Source: Plasmopara viticola (lineage: Eukaryota > Oomycota > Peronosporomycetes > Peronosporales > Peronosporaceae). Taken from it: a stretch of DNA of 64,000 bases. Of this stretch, positions 9,872 to 19,827 are shown in pieces (position 1 is the stretch's first letter; each line of letters begins with the position of its first letter). The translations under genes were made by a program, and so were the position numbers. The notes beneath the pieces are model-generated. The model searched no databases. It saw only the letters and a program-made list of their open reading frames with translations, and was not told the origin of the DNA. The stretch lies in assembly GCA_001695595.3 (NCBI GenBank), contig MBPM02000030.1, positions 1 to 64,000 of the forward strand, written 5' to 3'.

Positions 9872-10580
9872 TTACGTTATCGCGTTGCCAAGGTATGCAC
9901 GTGCTAGGCTCAGTCTGGCTAGTCCACGGCATAGAGTGGTGTCCGCATACGTCGAGTCTCGTTCGGCGGGCAGTGCATCCAGCACCGAGGTCGTATGGGT
10001 CTTCCATTTCTTTCGGTCTTGTGCAGGGGTACGTACCACTTCGAGGTCTTGTGCTGTCCGGAGTCGAAAGCCGGAGCCACAGGAAACAAGGTTGTGGTCG
10101 AGTGTCGAGGGAAGCGTGGTGCGGGGACGTCCGCGCCATTTTGCTGCGGTGGAGAAGAAGTAGGCACGCATCTGGAGGTTAGCTGGAATGTCGGGATTGC
10201 GGCGAAGTACATGGCCAAACAGGCGCCAGCGAGCTTGTGTCAGTCGTAGTCTCAGCGGCCGCTCATCACAGAGGTCGTAGAGTCTTGCATTCGAAATGGG
10301 TCGGGGGTAGCGATAGCCAAGAGCGTAGCGAAGCTGGCGGCGATGGAAACTCTCGAGGCCGTGGAGCTCTGACTTGGTAAGAGCCCAGTTGTACAGCAGA
10401 ATCGGTAGAACGTAGGTGTTGTACAATCGAATGCGTGTCTTGGGTGAGATGAACGTGGGGCGGAGCCAGACGGACCAGAGGCGGTGGAGCGCGAGGGTGG
10501 CCAGGGACTTGCGTCGGGATAGATCTTTAATATCGCCGAGGAGTGTTCCGAGCTTCTTAGTGTGGTGCCAGGTTTCTTCT
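9872..10580 (-). pseudogene. LINE reverse transcriptase C-terminal region, copy 2
   Basis: The frame 10426-9872 is open for 184 residues and lacks the nonsense codon of copy 1. It shows VLPILLYNWALTKSEL, FHRRQLRYALGYRY, LFGHVLRRNPDIP and RGRPRTTLPSTL, and ends ARAYLGNAIT. Upstream on the same strand the match continues (KKLGTLFGDIKDLSRR) to the junction near 10580. The polymerase core is absent. Confidence 0.85.
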
Positions 10581-10594
10581 CGGGATCGGGCGTG

Positions 10595-10957
10595 TCATGT
10601 GGCGCCCGACGGGTTGCAGTGGCGGCGGATTTCGGTGACTTCGGTCTTGGCTTCGTTTTTTTTTTTTTTCAGGGTTAGAAGGAAGTCATCAATGCGGTGC
10701 TCACCTCTATCGTAGATCTTGGTTTCTCGGAGGCCAAGGATATCGACGCGGTAGCGCCGGAGATCTTCGGGGAGTGTTACGTGCTTCTTGCGCTTCGAAC
10801 CTAGAGAATTCACATTAAAGGAGCCAATCCGGATGCGGTTGGCGCGATTAAGGGCGTGGAAGGGGTTTGGCCTGGTGCTGGAGACCGTCGCGTCGAGGGT
10901 GAGACTCGTTAGAGACCTGCAGATGCCCGAGAGCACCTGCCCGAAGCGCGCGAGCAC
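10595..10957 (-). pseudogene. LINE endonuclease N-terminal fragment, copy 2
   Basis: An open minus-strand frame of 120 residues contains RIGSFNVNSLGSK and YRVDILGLRETKIYD, the first two motifs of APE-type LINE endonucleases. It ends in the junction region after a lysine run encoded by an A/T homopolymer (10657-10669). This homopolymer is longer than in copy 1. The catalytic aspartate and histidine motifs are missing. Confidence 0.8.
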
Positions 10958-11001
10958 TAAGCCCCCGCGCTTGGAAGGAGGGCGTCACCCCAACCTTTTC
11001 C

Positions 11002-11175
11002 AAAAAAAAGCAGGCACAGTAATGTATAAATAAAAGATCGTTTTGGAAAAGGTATCCGTATTAGATCTCTCAAAGATTGTAAGACCAGATTAATTGTCTA
11101 ATCGTGGAATCAACAAATGAGCACGTTTCCTTGTGCCAAGATGGTGATACAGTTTGGGCCCTAGCAGATATCCCC
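11002..11175. promoter_or_regulatory. 5' flank of an effector pseudogene with conserved GCAC..GTGC block
   Basis: GAGCACGTTTCCTTGTGCCA (from 11120) recurs upstream of the effectors at 14665 and, on the minus strand, about 16984-17000. The short dyad GCAC..GTGC (11121-11124 and 11133-11136) may be a factor binding site. Confidence 0.5.
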
Positions 11176-11190
11176 TCATTCTCCATTTTA
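11176..11190 (+). promoter_or_regulatory. Oomycete Inr-FPR core promoter
   Basis: TCATTCTCCATTTTA is an exact match to the Inr-FPR consensus TCATTYYNCAWTTT and lies 43 nt ahead of the lost start codon of the pseudogene. Confidence 0.7.
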
Positions 11191-11218
11191 CCTCCTAACT
11201 TCGAAGTCGATAAAGCGC

Positions 11219-11815
11219 ATACTCTTAAAGCGTCTACAATGTGTCGTGACGCTGACAGTGGTCACTTTTTTTAACACTCTGTAAGACTGCCAAGGTGATA
11301 GCGAGAGCCTCTGGTGCCGCGGAGCCCCTAGCGCATGGCCTAGACTCGCTGCCTTTCACGAATCTTTCATCCGCGTCGGCTATGGCCTGCACGTCCCTTG
11401 GAGTCGTTTGCAACACTATTCATCCCAACAAATTGTACGCGTACGCCAGTGGTAAAGTGGGATCACTTACTATAGAGGAAGGGAAGGCCACGCCACGACC
11501 AATTCTTGGAACGCGCCATCGATCAGGAATGTGTCGTATTTGCCCTTCTTGACTCTTACGATGCCAAAACCGTCAATACGAATGTTTTTTTCCTTTATGT
11601 GAGCGGCTGAGGGGTGGGTAAGGATAGTCAAAGCAGCTAACGGTGACGACGCTAAAGAGATAATGGATTTAATATTGTACCATGAGTCGGAAGCGTACGA
11701 CGACGGAGTCGACGCATCAATAGCGCTGGCTGTGGATTGCACCGACTTGCGTGACCTGCTGCGCCAAGAGTTGGCCGGCAATACAATTCAATTCGATTTT
11801 TGGGATACAAGGACG
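11219..11815 (+). pseudogene. Effector pseudogene with lost start codon
   Basis: The sequence aligns with the intact family from the signal peptide onward. The start codon position reads ATA (11219-11221). A stop falls in the signal peptide region (TTTTTTTAACACTCTGTAA). The segment MIARASGAAEPLAHGLDSLP, then FTN, is in frame with the family but the RWPxRLL block is destroyed. A later part (about 11640-11790) matches the DNGGVEAII and LLLQEL region with several indels. The promoter is still well conserved, so inactivation may be fairly recent or the promoter may be copied more slowly than the gene decays. Confidence 0.8.
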
Positions 11816-11851
11816 TAAAACGTCACAGTTTTCTCTCGGTCGATGGCGTGT

Positions 11852-12103
11852 TCAAGAGTATTTTTGAAAAATGCGCCTTCCCACTGGTGTACGTGGGATA
11901 TATATGATTGATGAAATTGTAAACGATTTCAAGCGACGTGCAGGCCATCGCCGACGTGGACAAAGTTGATTCGTTATAGACGGCGTATCTAGGCCATGTG
12001 CTTGGGGTTCCGCAGCACCAGAGGCTCTTGCTGTCACCTTGGTAGTCTTACAGAGTGTTACAAGAGCGACTACCGTCAGCGTCACTACGCGCCGTAAACG
12101 CAT
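11852..12103 (-). pseudogene. Effector pseudogene, N-terminal part only
   Basis: The minus strand from ATG 12103 reads MRLRRVVTLTVVALVTLC, then VTARASGAAEPQAHGLD, then RRRWPARRL. This is the signal peptide and the family block, with the second leucine of RLL replaced (RRL). The canonical start two codons upstream reads ACG. The frame stops at 11852, after about 84 residues, before the first WY-like module. It converges tail to tail with the pseudogene ending at about 11815. Confidence 0.8.
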
Positions 12104-12130
12104 CGAGACCGTAAACTTTGATCTTGCAGG

Positions 12131-12144
12131 CAAATTGAGAATGA
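12131..12144 (-). promoter_or_regulatory. Inr-FPR-like core promoter of the minus-strand pseudogene
   Basis: On the minus strand this reads TCATTCTCAATTTG, close to the family promoter TCATTCTCCATTTT. It lies about 41 nt upstream of the remaining ATG. Confidence 0.55.
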
Positions 12145-12187
12145 GGGTACAAATTGCCGCTGATTTGTTGCTTTCAATGATATACAA

Positions 12188-14480
12188 TTAATCTAGTTTT
12201 GACCTATAATTTCTAATATTTTTACATATAATTCTTGGTTGCGTCACAAGTCTGCAAATGATGAGTCACTTGCTCGCACCTGCAGCCTGCCACATGCTTA
12301 TCAGTGTTCGGTTCATAAAAATGTAATAATCACGCACTATCTTGATTGCATATACGTGGCCTACCGCGACTATTTTCGATAGAGCTGTGAATGCTGTACG
12401 ATTCTTTCTGTAATATGCCATAAAAATTGATTTTTTAGTTGAGATTTTAGTATGCTTATTGCCTTCACGTGCCACTACTGTTCAATGTATAATGTGCAAA
12501 TGAAAGTTTTTCTCATTTAAATACAAAAGTCGCTGCACAAAAGTTTCATAAATAACTTTGACGACCTTTGCATTAGACTATAGTCTTTTCGTGCGCGCAC
12601 GCACCCGCTCGCATCGTGCTGAGTTGGCCCCTAACACGCATATAGTCGATGTTTTTATCAATGTCGTCAGGTGCTGATTCGCGAATGTTTGAAGCAACAA
12701 TCATACTTTTTCAGCTTAAGTATTTCCGCTAGTACAGGCTTCGCACGTGAGTAGCGCGGCTTCTAAAAACGAAGAAGATGATAATTATGTGTACCAAGCT
12801 ACACTATACTCTTATGTCTCTAGATCATAAGATGTAGCATTGTCGCATTAGCTCGTTTTTTCAAGGTTGAAATCACAAATAACTATTCTTAAATATGACA
12901 GCTTCAAAAGTGCAGTGTATTGCATCCCCATTCGTAGTGCACTAGTTGTAGAAGCTTCAGCTCGATCTTTTAGGATAGTGCTGGCCTCTTTTTAGTCACC
13001 AGTAAGCCCGCGCTGATTAATCGTCTGCTTTCTCTACCTTTGATCCTCTGACTGACTCGATCGCATACATGTCTAATCAAGTAATTAATATTTCTCGGGT
13101 AAAATAAGCTTGATATAATCATAGATGACGATAACTGATTTCAAAGAGGGTGAACGCATAGCTTCTTTTAGCGCTCACCAGAAGTTGCATTCGCCTTCAC
13201 GTTCCATGAAAAAGGATGTTATCATTCAAAGCATAAAGCCTTGATGAACTATTAAAAGCTTGCTCAATAATTAGTATTCAAAGGATGACGCCACTGTAAG
13301 TTTGCAGAAGCGCCTTGCGTTTTAAAGCCTTCCTTCTATTTACTTACGATTTGCCGAAATTTCTTCTAAGTCTTGACACTACCCTGATGAGCGTCTGCGC
13401 TTGGATCTAAACTACGCCGGCGAAAGCTTATGGCTAACTTGATATCTGACAAGTAGAAGAACATTCGTCGATGCAACGTAGGCTAGAAGTAAAGTTCTGA
13501 TTTGCATTCCACCACAACTGATTATTTGAAGAAAGTCTGAAAAAAAGGCGTTAGACGGACCAACAAAAAAGCATTTGGTGATGGAAGCTCACATTAACGA
13601 ATGTCAAGCATTCTCTCTTGCACATCGTCCAGGTCGACTCTACAGAGATTAATGAATAGCCGCGCTGCGCTTGTGGACACCATATCGTTTCACGTTGCTC
13701 CAGTTTTAACGATTGAATTGTTTGAGAGTGAATAAGCGTCTCAAGGGTGAAGTCGGCACTGGAACCGCCTCCAAAATACTGTTTTGCAGACTTAATGTGG
13801 GAGCTTCTGATTCACAAATAAGTATGCGGAGATCACTTCCTTGTAATCTGATCGTGTCTATCTTGTCACAGAAGCTGTGCACTTTTTAAGAACATGTGGA
13901 TCCTATGCCTACTGCAACAATAATTGAAGGACACAAAAATCGGTGACCTGCACAGTTAACGGCAGTGCTTCATCGATGATCTTGCTCGACTTTGATGAGA
14001 AGATCATTTTCAATGTAAAGTTTGTCAATGATACTAAAATATCTTGTGGTCGTGCAATAAATGTTGAAAATTTTTTTGGGGGGTAACAGGCAAAACGAGA
14101 AAATATTGATTCGTAGCAGTAAAAATATTGCCGGTTCGTCAGATGTTTCCAGTTTTTCCAGTCCTCAGCGATTGACGATAGTGATTACAAATCACTTAAA
14201 TCCTGATTCAAATGCTCTGTAGCTGAGGAATTAGCTAAAAGATCTTAGCAGGTGACATTTTTGAAAGGAGGCCGATAGTACAGCAATCCCAGCTCCATTC
14301 AGAATGCTGTCAAAGATTGTCGCGGCAGGGGCCATATGCAACAAACGACTTAAGTGTGGTGGTGCACGATCATTAAGCTCTATATAAAAAACACTTGGTT
14401 GGGTGTGAATGCAAACAAGGAACCTGTCATCCGCAGACTTGTGGGACAATTACTTACTGCATCGAGTTGAGGATAATGGG
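12188..14480. other. 2.3 kb without a supported gene; effector flank DNA
   Basis: No coding frame is convincing. CTCGCACCTGCAGCCTGCCAC (about 12273) resembles flank sequence near 57610. TTCGTCGATGCAACGTAGGC (about 13466) recurs downstream of the effectors at about 19712, 31653 and 42841. The stretch therefore looks like decayed copies of effector 5' and 3' flanks. The unit that duplicated was larger than the gene. Confidence 0.5.
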
Positions 14481-14568
14481 TGCAATTATCAAAAGCTAGA
14501 GGTCGTTCCATACGTCGTACTCTTTTTCAAGACATGATTAAATGTCACAATGTGGAATCAGGAAATCA

Positions 14569-14638
14569 GCACGTTTCTTTGTGCGAAGATGTGGGGCGAT
14601 TTGTAGGTCACAGACAACCTCTCATTCTTTAATTTCCC
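14569..14638 (+). promoter_or_regulatory. Effector promoter: GCAC..GTGC block and Inr/FPR core
   Basis: GCACGTTTCTTTGTGC at 14569-14584 is the shared upstream dyad. The core TCATTCTTTAATTTCCC at 14622-14638 matches the oomycete Inr-FPR consensus with one mismatch, 43 nt ahead of ATG 14665. Confidence 0.7.
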
Positions 14639-14664
14639 TATATTCTTCAAAGTTGACAAAGCCC

Positions 14665-15810
14665 ATGGTCACTATGCGAGTACGGAGTGCCGTAACGCTG
14701 ATAGTAGTCGCTCTGCTAGCACACTGGAAGACTGCCAACGTGACGGCGAGAGTTTCTGGAGCTGTAGACCCTTCAACACATGGCTTAGACACGCTGCCAT
14801 TTCCGGGGCAACTCCGTCCACGTCAGCGATGGCCTGCACGTCTCTTGATAGCAGTCGCAACTCCAACATTTATCACGGACTTTGCACATACTTCGGTGGG
14901 AAAGCTGTTTTTCTCACAAAGTTTCTTGAACAAACACCCCGTCGATCCTAAGAGTGCTGTGCTTAAGCTTTTCAAGTCTTACAAAGTCAAAGGCGCGAGT
15001 GTAAATGGTTTTTTTGAGAGTAAGCGATTCAAAAAGTGGGATCGAAAAGTCAAGGCAAGATTCGGTGACGACTCTGAACGCTTAATGTTTTCAACGCTGT
15101 ATACGACGCTCACTCCACACGACAACGGGGGAATCGAAGCAATAATCGCGCACGCTATTGAGGACACAACTACAAGTGACGTGGGACTTCGCTTTGAGGA
15201 CTTGATGCTACAAGAGTTGGCCAAGGGCATGCAAAAAAAGTTGGTCGACGACATGATGATGATCGATTTTAAGGCTATGCGGAAGTATATGCGGTATGCG
15301 CACTATCGTGGTCCGAATAAAATGTCCGTACATGAGAAAATGGACCAAAAGCTGGGCGATGGTGATTTCATTTCGCAAGTCGATCTTTTCGAAGGGGCCC
15401 TAAAGAAGGCATCACCAACTCCTTATATACACTTAGACGAAACCTTCATGATGATCAGTGGTGGAAGGAAGGTAGCTGACGTTTTCAAGGAACTGCGTCC
15501 TGTTAAAGGATTTAACAACGATGCCTTCCTGCTTCAAAAGCTTTACGAACAGGCAAATGACCCTAATATAAACGCGCACTTGGCTGATTTTATGCTGACT
15601 ACACTGCGTAACGCGAAGTGGAACGAAGACGGCATTGCTGATCGCCTTTTGAAGCTCTCTGACATGGTGTTTACGCCCAACCTTCGAGATAGCTTGGTGC
15701 AGCCAATGATAGACGAGTTGGCTTCGTCGTTGGTACCACCTCCTATTCCGCTACACTTCCTGGATGAAAATGCACCGGTACGTATGCGGATAATTATATA
15801 CGACGTATGA
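14665..15810 (+). CDS. Secreted RxLR-type effector, RWPxRLL family, two WY-like modules (intact)
   Basis: ATG 14665 is chosen over the in-frame 14542 because the initiator lies at 14622 and the signal peptide (TLIVVALLAHW) starts here. Residues 50-61 read LRPRQRWPARLL. Module 1 spans about residues 97-187, with F122, W125 and HDNGGIEAIIAHAI. Module 2 spans about 256-350 (VADVFKELRP, GFNNDAFLLQKLYEQANDP, DFMLTTLRNAKW). A probable intron starts at 15778 in phase 0 after 371 codons; unspliced, the protein has 381 residues. The first module is followed by KYMRYAHYRG, present in all family members as a linker helix. Role by family: a secreted host-directed virulence protein, target unknown. Confidence 0.87.
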   Translation: MVTMRVRSAVTLIVVALLAHWKTANVTARVSGAVDPSTHGLDTLPFPGQLRPRQRWPARLLIAVATPTFITDFAHTSVGKLFFSQSFLNKHPVDPKSAVLKLFKSYKVKGASVNGFFESKRFKKWDRKVKARFGDDSERLMFSTLYTTLTPHDNGGIEAIIAHAIEDTTTSDVGLRFEDLMLQELAKGMQKKLVDDMMMIDFKAMRKYMRYAHYRGPNKMSVHEKMDQKLGDGDFISQVDLFEGALKKASPTPYIHLDETFMMISGGRKVADVFKELRPVKGFNNDAFLLQKLYEQANDPNINAHLADFMLTTLRNAKWNEDGIADRLLKLSDMVFTPNLRDSLVQPMIDELASSLVPPPIPLHFLDENAPVRMRIIIYDV

Positions 15811-15851
15811 TCTCTCGCGTTGACGTTCTGTGTTGCTTATAGATTGTGTAG
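15778..15851 (+). other. Predicted 74-nt intron at the 3' end of the effector gene
   Basis: The donor is CACCG|GTACGTATG and the acceptor ATTGTGTAG|CCAAGC. Splicing would extend the reading frame into 15852 onward. A second possible acceptor, TTGCTTATAG at about 15841, would stop almost at once. The exact 3' end is therefore open. Confidence 0.5.
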
Positions 15852-16199
15852 CCAAGCGAGTGGAAACATGGTTGGAGTAGCTTGCGATTAAACGAGTATA
15901 AATCATTATTAAGACATCAGCCTTCAAACTGCAGACTGTTGTCTCGTCTTTTGTGCTGCACCACTTGCAAGCTTCATTGAACGCTACATGCTGTATCTCT
16001 GTAGTCACCGATATACCCACGCGGCTGTGTACCTTATCCTCTGGACATCTGCCGCGTAAAAGTTCAACGATACGCTATGACATTAATTCACCCGGCAATT
16101 TACCCTGGGGTCAGTCACCTTTTCGTATAGCAATTTGATCGTGAGGAGATGATCGAGCAGCCCTTTAACATGGCGTAGTTTAATGGTAACGTTTGCTAC
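15852..16199. other. Effector 3' flank or possible spliced tail
   Basis: If the 15778-15851 intron is used, the tail codes on to a stop near 15980. Beyond that, no gene is seen. Confidence 0.35.
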
Positions 16200-16925
16200 A
16201 TTTATTTACAACTGATCATCATAAAGGAGCAATCTAGAACCACAGAAAGTGTCGCAGATACTTCCTCTAGAATCTGTTCGAAGAAATTAATAAAAAAGAT
16301 AGCACCATCGCCCAGATTTTGCTGCATTTCCTGCTGACGGCCTTTTGCTCTGAATCACGATAGTGCACGTACAGCGTGTAGGTCCACATAATAATATCGA
16401 ATTCGAATTGAATCTTGCGGCCGACCGACTATTGTAGCAGCAGGTCCCCAAAGCCGAGTTCCAAAGAGTTAAAACGCTTCTTGACCACAGCGTAGCACAA
16501 ATAATTAAGCTTGTGCGATTATTTACCTAACTCATAAGGGAAGTCGTCTTCGAAGTCTGACTTGACGTATTTCATAGAGGCTGACTTGACTTATTTTAAT
16601 GAAGTGCAGTCTTTTAGATAAAATTAATGTCTCCGCCTTTGTATTCACTAATAGCCACAGTTTGGTGTTGAATGATGGCGTTTTGTTGCGGATGCCACTT
16701 TATTACGCAGAGCTCTTTACTATCGACTGAATTGCCTATTGACTAAATTGCCGAAAGACTTGCAGGCTATCGCCGCCGCAGACCAGTAAAAGGCAATGTG
16801 TCTGGCCATTAATGTGCGGCTGTGCACCATCAGAGCTCTTACCGAGTCTTACTTTGTTTTAAATAGCGATTCCGGTTTGCGGCAAGACGCACCGTAGACG
16901 CGTTGAGCCCATAAGCTTTTTTTTT
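16200..16925 (-). pseudogene. Effector pseudogene, minus strand
   Basis: The 5' part (about 16925-16735, minus strand) preserves the nucleotide pattern of the signal peptide and the HGxDTLP region, including TCAACGCGTCTACGGTGCGT, with stops. The middle part (about 16500-16290) aligns with the module 1 end and linker helix, reading FGDLLLQ then MWTYTLYVHYRDSEQKAV in shifting frames. The C-terminal module is not recognisable. It stands head to head with the plus-strand locus at 17338. Confidence 0.65.
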
Positions 16926-17037
16926 CGACTTCGAAGTTAGCACGTAAAACAGAGAATGAGGGGATTAGCTACATAAATGGATTCCACAAGGAAACGTGCT
17001 GACTTGTTGATTTTTCGAGTCGACAATTGACCACTTT
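16926..17037 (-). promoter_or_regulatory. Decayed promoter of the minus-strand effector pseudogene
   Basis: On the minus strand AGCACGTTTCCTTGTGG (17000-16984) is the shared upstream block. It is followed by CCCCTCATTCTCTGTTTTA, a degenerate Inr-FPR, and then CTAACTTCGAAGTCG, the family 5' leader. Confidence 0.6.
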
Positions 17038-17115
17038 AAAACATACGCTTCAAGATAGCAATATTCAAGGAAACTGCAATTCTCATGTAAACCGCAATCT
17101 TGAAGCGAATGTTTT
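17038..17115. repeat. 19-bp hairpin with one mismatch
   Basis: Arms AAAACATACGCTTCAAGAT (17038-17056) and its complement at 17097-17115 differ at one base, with a 40-nt loop. It lies between the divergent effector loci. Confidence 0.75.
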
Positions 17116-17337
17116 GAGTTGCTTATTCACCACGACAATCTTCGACAACATTCTAGGAATGGTGTACTGATGGCTTTCTTTCTATAGAAAGTTACCTACC
17201 ATTACTTTAATTGACTTTACCGACCCTGGAGGAAAGTCCCGAACATACACTTTTGTAAGTAGATGATTATCCTAGCACCGTACTTATAAATGTTCTTCAT
17301 TCTATAAGTATTTGTCTCGAATAATTAAAGTTTACAA

Positions 17338-18480
17338 TTGTGGAGGAACGGGCTACAGGACTTTACCTCTTGCCTACTTTGCATCTTTCAATGTCCTACA
17401 TTGCAAAAATGCATTAGGCCACGAAAATCTGTCGACATAATGTCGGCCGTCATTAATCTGTACGACAGTGTAGCAAGCAAAGACCATCTAATTACATCTA
17501 CCGAGAAAGCAACACTCCATATCTCTTTCATAAACCAACACAAATTTCTACCTCGACACCTACATCGTAAAAGTGATAGCTGCAAAGCGCACAACAATGG
17601 TCTTGAAACGATGCCTTTTACGAATAAAGTACTACCACGGCCGCGATGGCCTGCACGTCTCTTGCGACTTGTGCGACCTTCATCAAAGCTTCACAAGTTC
17701 ATGCTTGGAGAAAGGTTTTTCCCACACAATTTTCTCAAACACGCACTGATCGAAAGCATTATGTGATTAAAGTTTCTGACTCTTACAAAGTCGAAAACTT
17801 GAACGCAGACTAGTTATTTCTAAACAGGGACTTCAATGAAGGTGTCCGGGAATATTTCGGTGACGACACTCTAAAGCTAATGCTTTCGACCATGTCGAAG
17901 AAGTTACATAGTGACATTAACGGTGGAGTCGAAGCCATAATTGTGCAAGTTCTAAAAAAAGAAACGTGATTTGGCATTCCGCTTTGAAATCTTGCGGCTA
18001 CAAAAAATGCTCGACGGCGTAAAGAAGAGCAATTTTGATGTGATAAGTAATTCAAAAAAAAAAGACCCTGTGTTCACGAATTCGCAGAAATTACTGGGCG
18101 GTGACGATAATCTCGTTACGCATGTAAATAAGATCAAAAGTGCAATAGGGAAATGCTCACACAATCTGATCGAAACGTTGGAAAATTACTTCGTCATCCA
18201 GCCGTGGACAGAGAATAACGAAAATTTTTAAATTCTAGTTCCTTTGAAAAGTCCAACAATAATGCTTTTTGAAAAATTTACTTCAAAGAAAATTCGACTG
18301 ACCCTGTGTATTTCGTGCTGTCTACACTGCGTGAGGCAAAGTAAACTAATGACAAAATCGCCAAAACTCTTTGCCAGCTCGAGAAACACAACATTTCGTT
18401 TGATATCGATGAAAAGTGGCTGGATTCGATTTCCAAAGCATTAACAAAATCGAAGCCGTTGCCAACCGGTCAAGTGTGAC
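17338..18480 (+). pseudogene. Effector pseudogene E0 with a foreign 5' end
   Basis: From about 17590 the frame reads HNNGLETMPFTNKVLPRPRW, then PARLLRLVRPSS. This is the family HGxDTLPFTNQ block and the RLLR motif. It stops at 17763 and continues in other frames: module 1 (about 17800-18050) and module 2 (about 18170-18470), with several indels. Upstream of 17590 the expected signal peptide is missing. The DNA there instead matches the non-coding blocks at about 27740-28085 and 38925-39270. Its 3' flank, including the GTACGTA donor at 18503, starts the tandem array. It is the decayed counterpart of the genes at 29185 and 40372. Confidence 0.85.
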
Positions 18481-19827
18481 GATTCAACGATGGGATGCAC
18501 CGGTACGTACGTCTTGATAAATTTAGATAAACGCATATCAATACATTTGGCATTTTCCAATACTTGGGTTAATTTCTTTTGTCTGGTGCTCGGGTTCGTG
18601 TTTCGGCGTGCTTACGCCACTGCTTTAGGTTTCGAGTTAAAAGTATTTGTTTTCTATAAGATGCCGACACGGGGGGCGATCTCAAAAACATCGTAATTCA
18701 AATTGCAGCAAACGCCGAAGCGTTTTCAACTTGTACTGGCACTTTTGACTTTGTGCTTGCTTTTCCCGACAATTATGCAAAAAGAGTCTCGCCGCGTGAA
18801 AACTCTTTGAAGCCGCTTAAGGGTTCCTTGTGCCAATGCAGTAGTAACGGTAAATTTGGACCACTTCAGGTTTGCACTGATGTTTGCGGCATTGGGATGA
18901 AGTGATGCAGCGTGAGCGAGATGTTCGTCGCGCTCCAACACATTCTCGAGGCCCTTGTAGCTCTCCCAAGTGATTGCACAGGTACATCCGCTGGTCAAAC
19001 GTGATGTAGCGCATTGACCGAAAATTGATCGATTGCGCTCAAAGCCCCCAGAAGTTCTGTGGGCTAGCAAATATTTCAAGCCCGCACTTGACTTGAGGAC
19101 CGCAGGGATTCTGGTGGTGAGAAGTAAGATTGCACAGTAAGAGATGGCGGGGGCACGAAAGAGAACTTTCTTTGATCTGTCGTTGAACACAAACCCAGTA
19201 GCTCGGTCAACGGCAAACGAAGCCTTATAAATTCTGTCACGCTGTGAACGTGAAGCTGTTGGGCAAGATTTACATGGCAAGGGTGTACGCAATATACACA
19301 GGCGTGCCTAGCGTTATGGTTCCATCGCGTACCTGATTTTTTACAGATTCATGGCACTATCGTTTACTACTTTAAAGGAGCACACGTGATACGATGAAAC
19401 TTTGCTGAGAGAGAAAATCGTTGACACACGCAGGAGTTTGGTTTGCAGGAGATAAGAAATCAAATTATAATTTCACTTCACAACGTCAATGAACAAACTT
19501 AAAATATGAAGCACATGCTTTAATCTTTTACCTGATGAGCTATCGAAGCTTTGCTCAATATGTAGGATTGAAAAGATGACTCCAAAAGATTAGGTCTTAA
19601 ACTATGAACTTTGTATTACCAGAAACGATCGGAATGAGAATATGCGGTTGGTTTCAAATTATTTTGTCGAATGCCAACGACGAAATTAAATTTTGAAATG
19701 TAGGATACTTTCGTCGATGCAACGTAGGCAAGAAGTGAAGTTCTGATCTGCCTTCAACCACAAATGACTAAGAAAAGTGATCTAAGAACGCAATGCGAAA
19801 GTACACATTTGTATTAATTTTATTTTA
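18481..19827. repeat. Array unit A: effector 3' flank block
   Basis: This stretch aligns with 30252-31770 and 41440-42960. It holds the GTACGTA donor block, the unidentified minus-strand block (18726-19292) and TTCGTCGATGCAACGTAGGC at about 19712. Copy A differs from B and C more than B and C differ from each other. Confidence 0.85.
18726..19292 (-). pseudogene. Unidentified minus-strand ORF in the array unit, copy A
   Basis: This is an open minus-strand frame of 188 residues containing SFAVDRATGFVFNDR, CAITWESYKGLENVLERDEH and AANISANLKWSKFTVTTAL. I do not recognise the family. In copies B and C (30699-31296, 41843-42484) the same DNA is split by frame changes, so either copy A is the least damaged or the open frame is accidental. 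There is no signal peptide and no clear domain. Confidence 0.35.

Larger units (their letters stand above)
9855..11001 (-). mobile_element. LINE copy 2, internally deleted
   Basis: It has the same structure as the copy at 4768-5906: ACATT repeat tail at the left, reverse transcriptase C-terminus, endonuclease start, and the same outer end CCAACCTTTTCC. It is nearly identical and shares the deletion junction, so the shortened form had already arisen before both insertions. I could not find a convincing target-site duplication for this copy. Confidence 0.88.
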
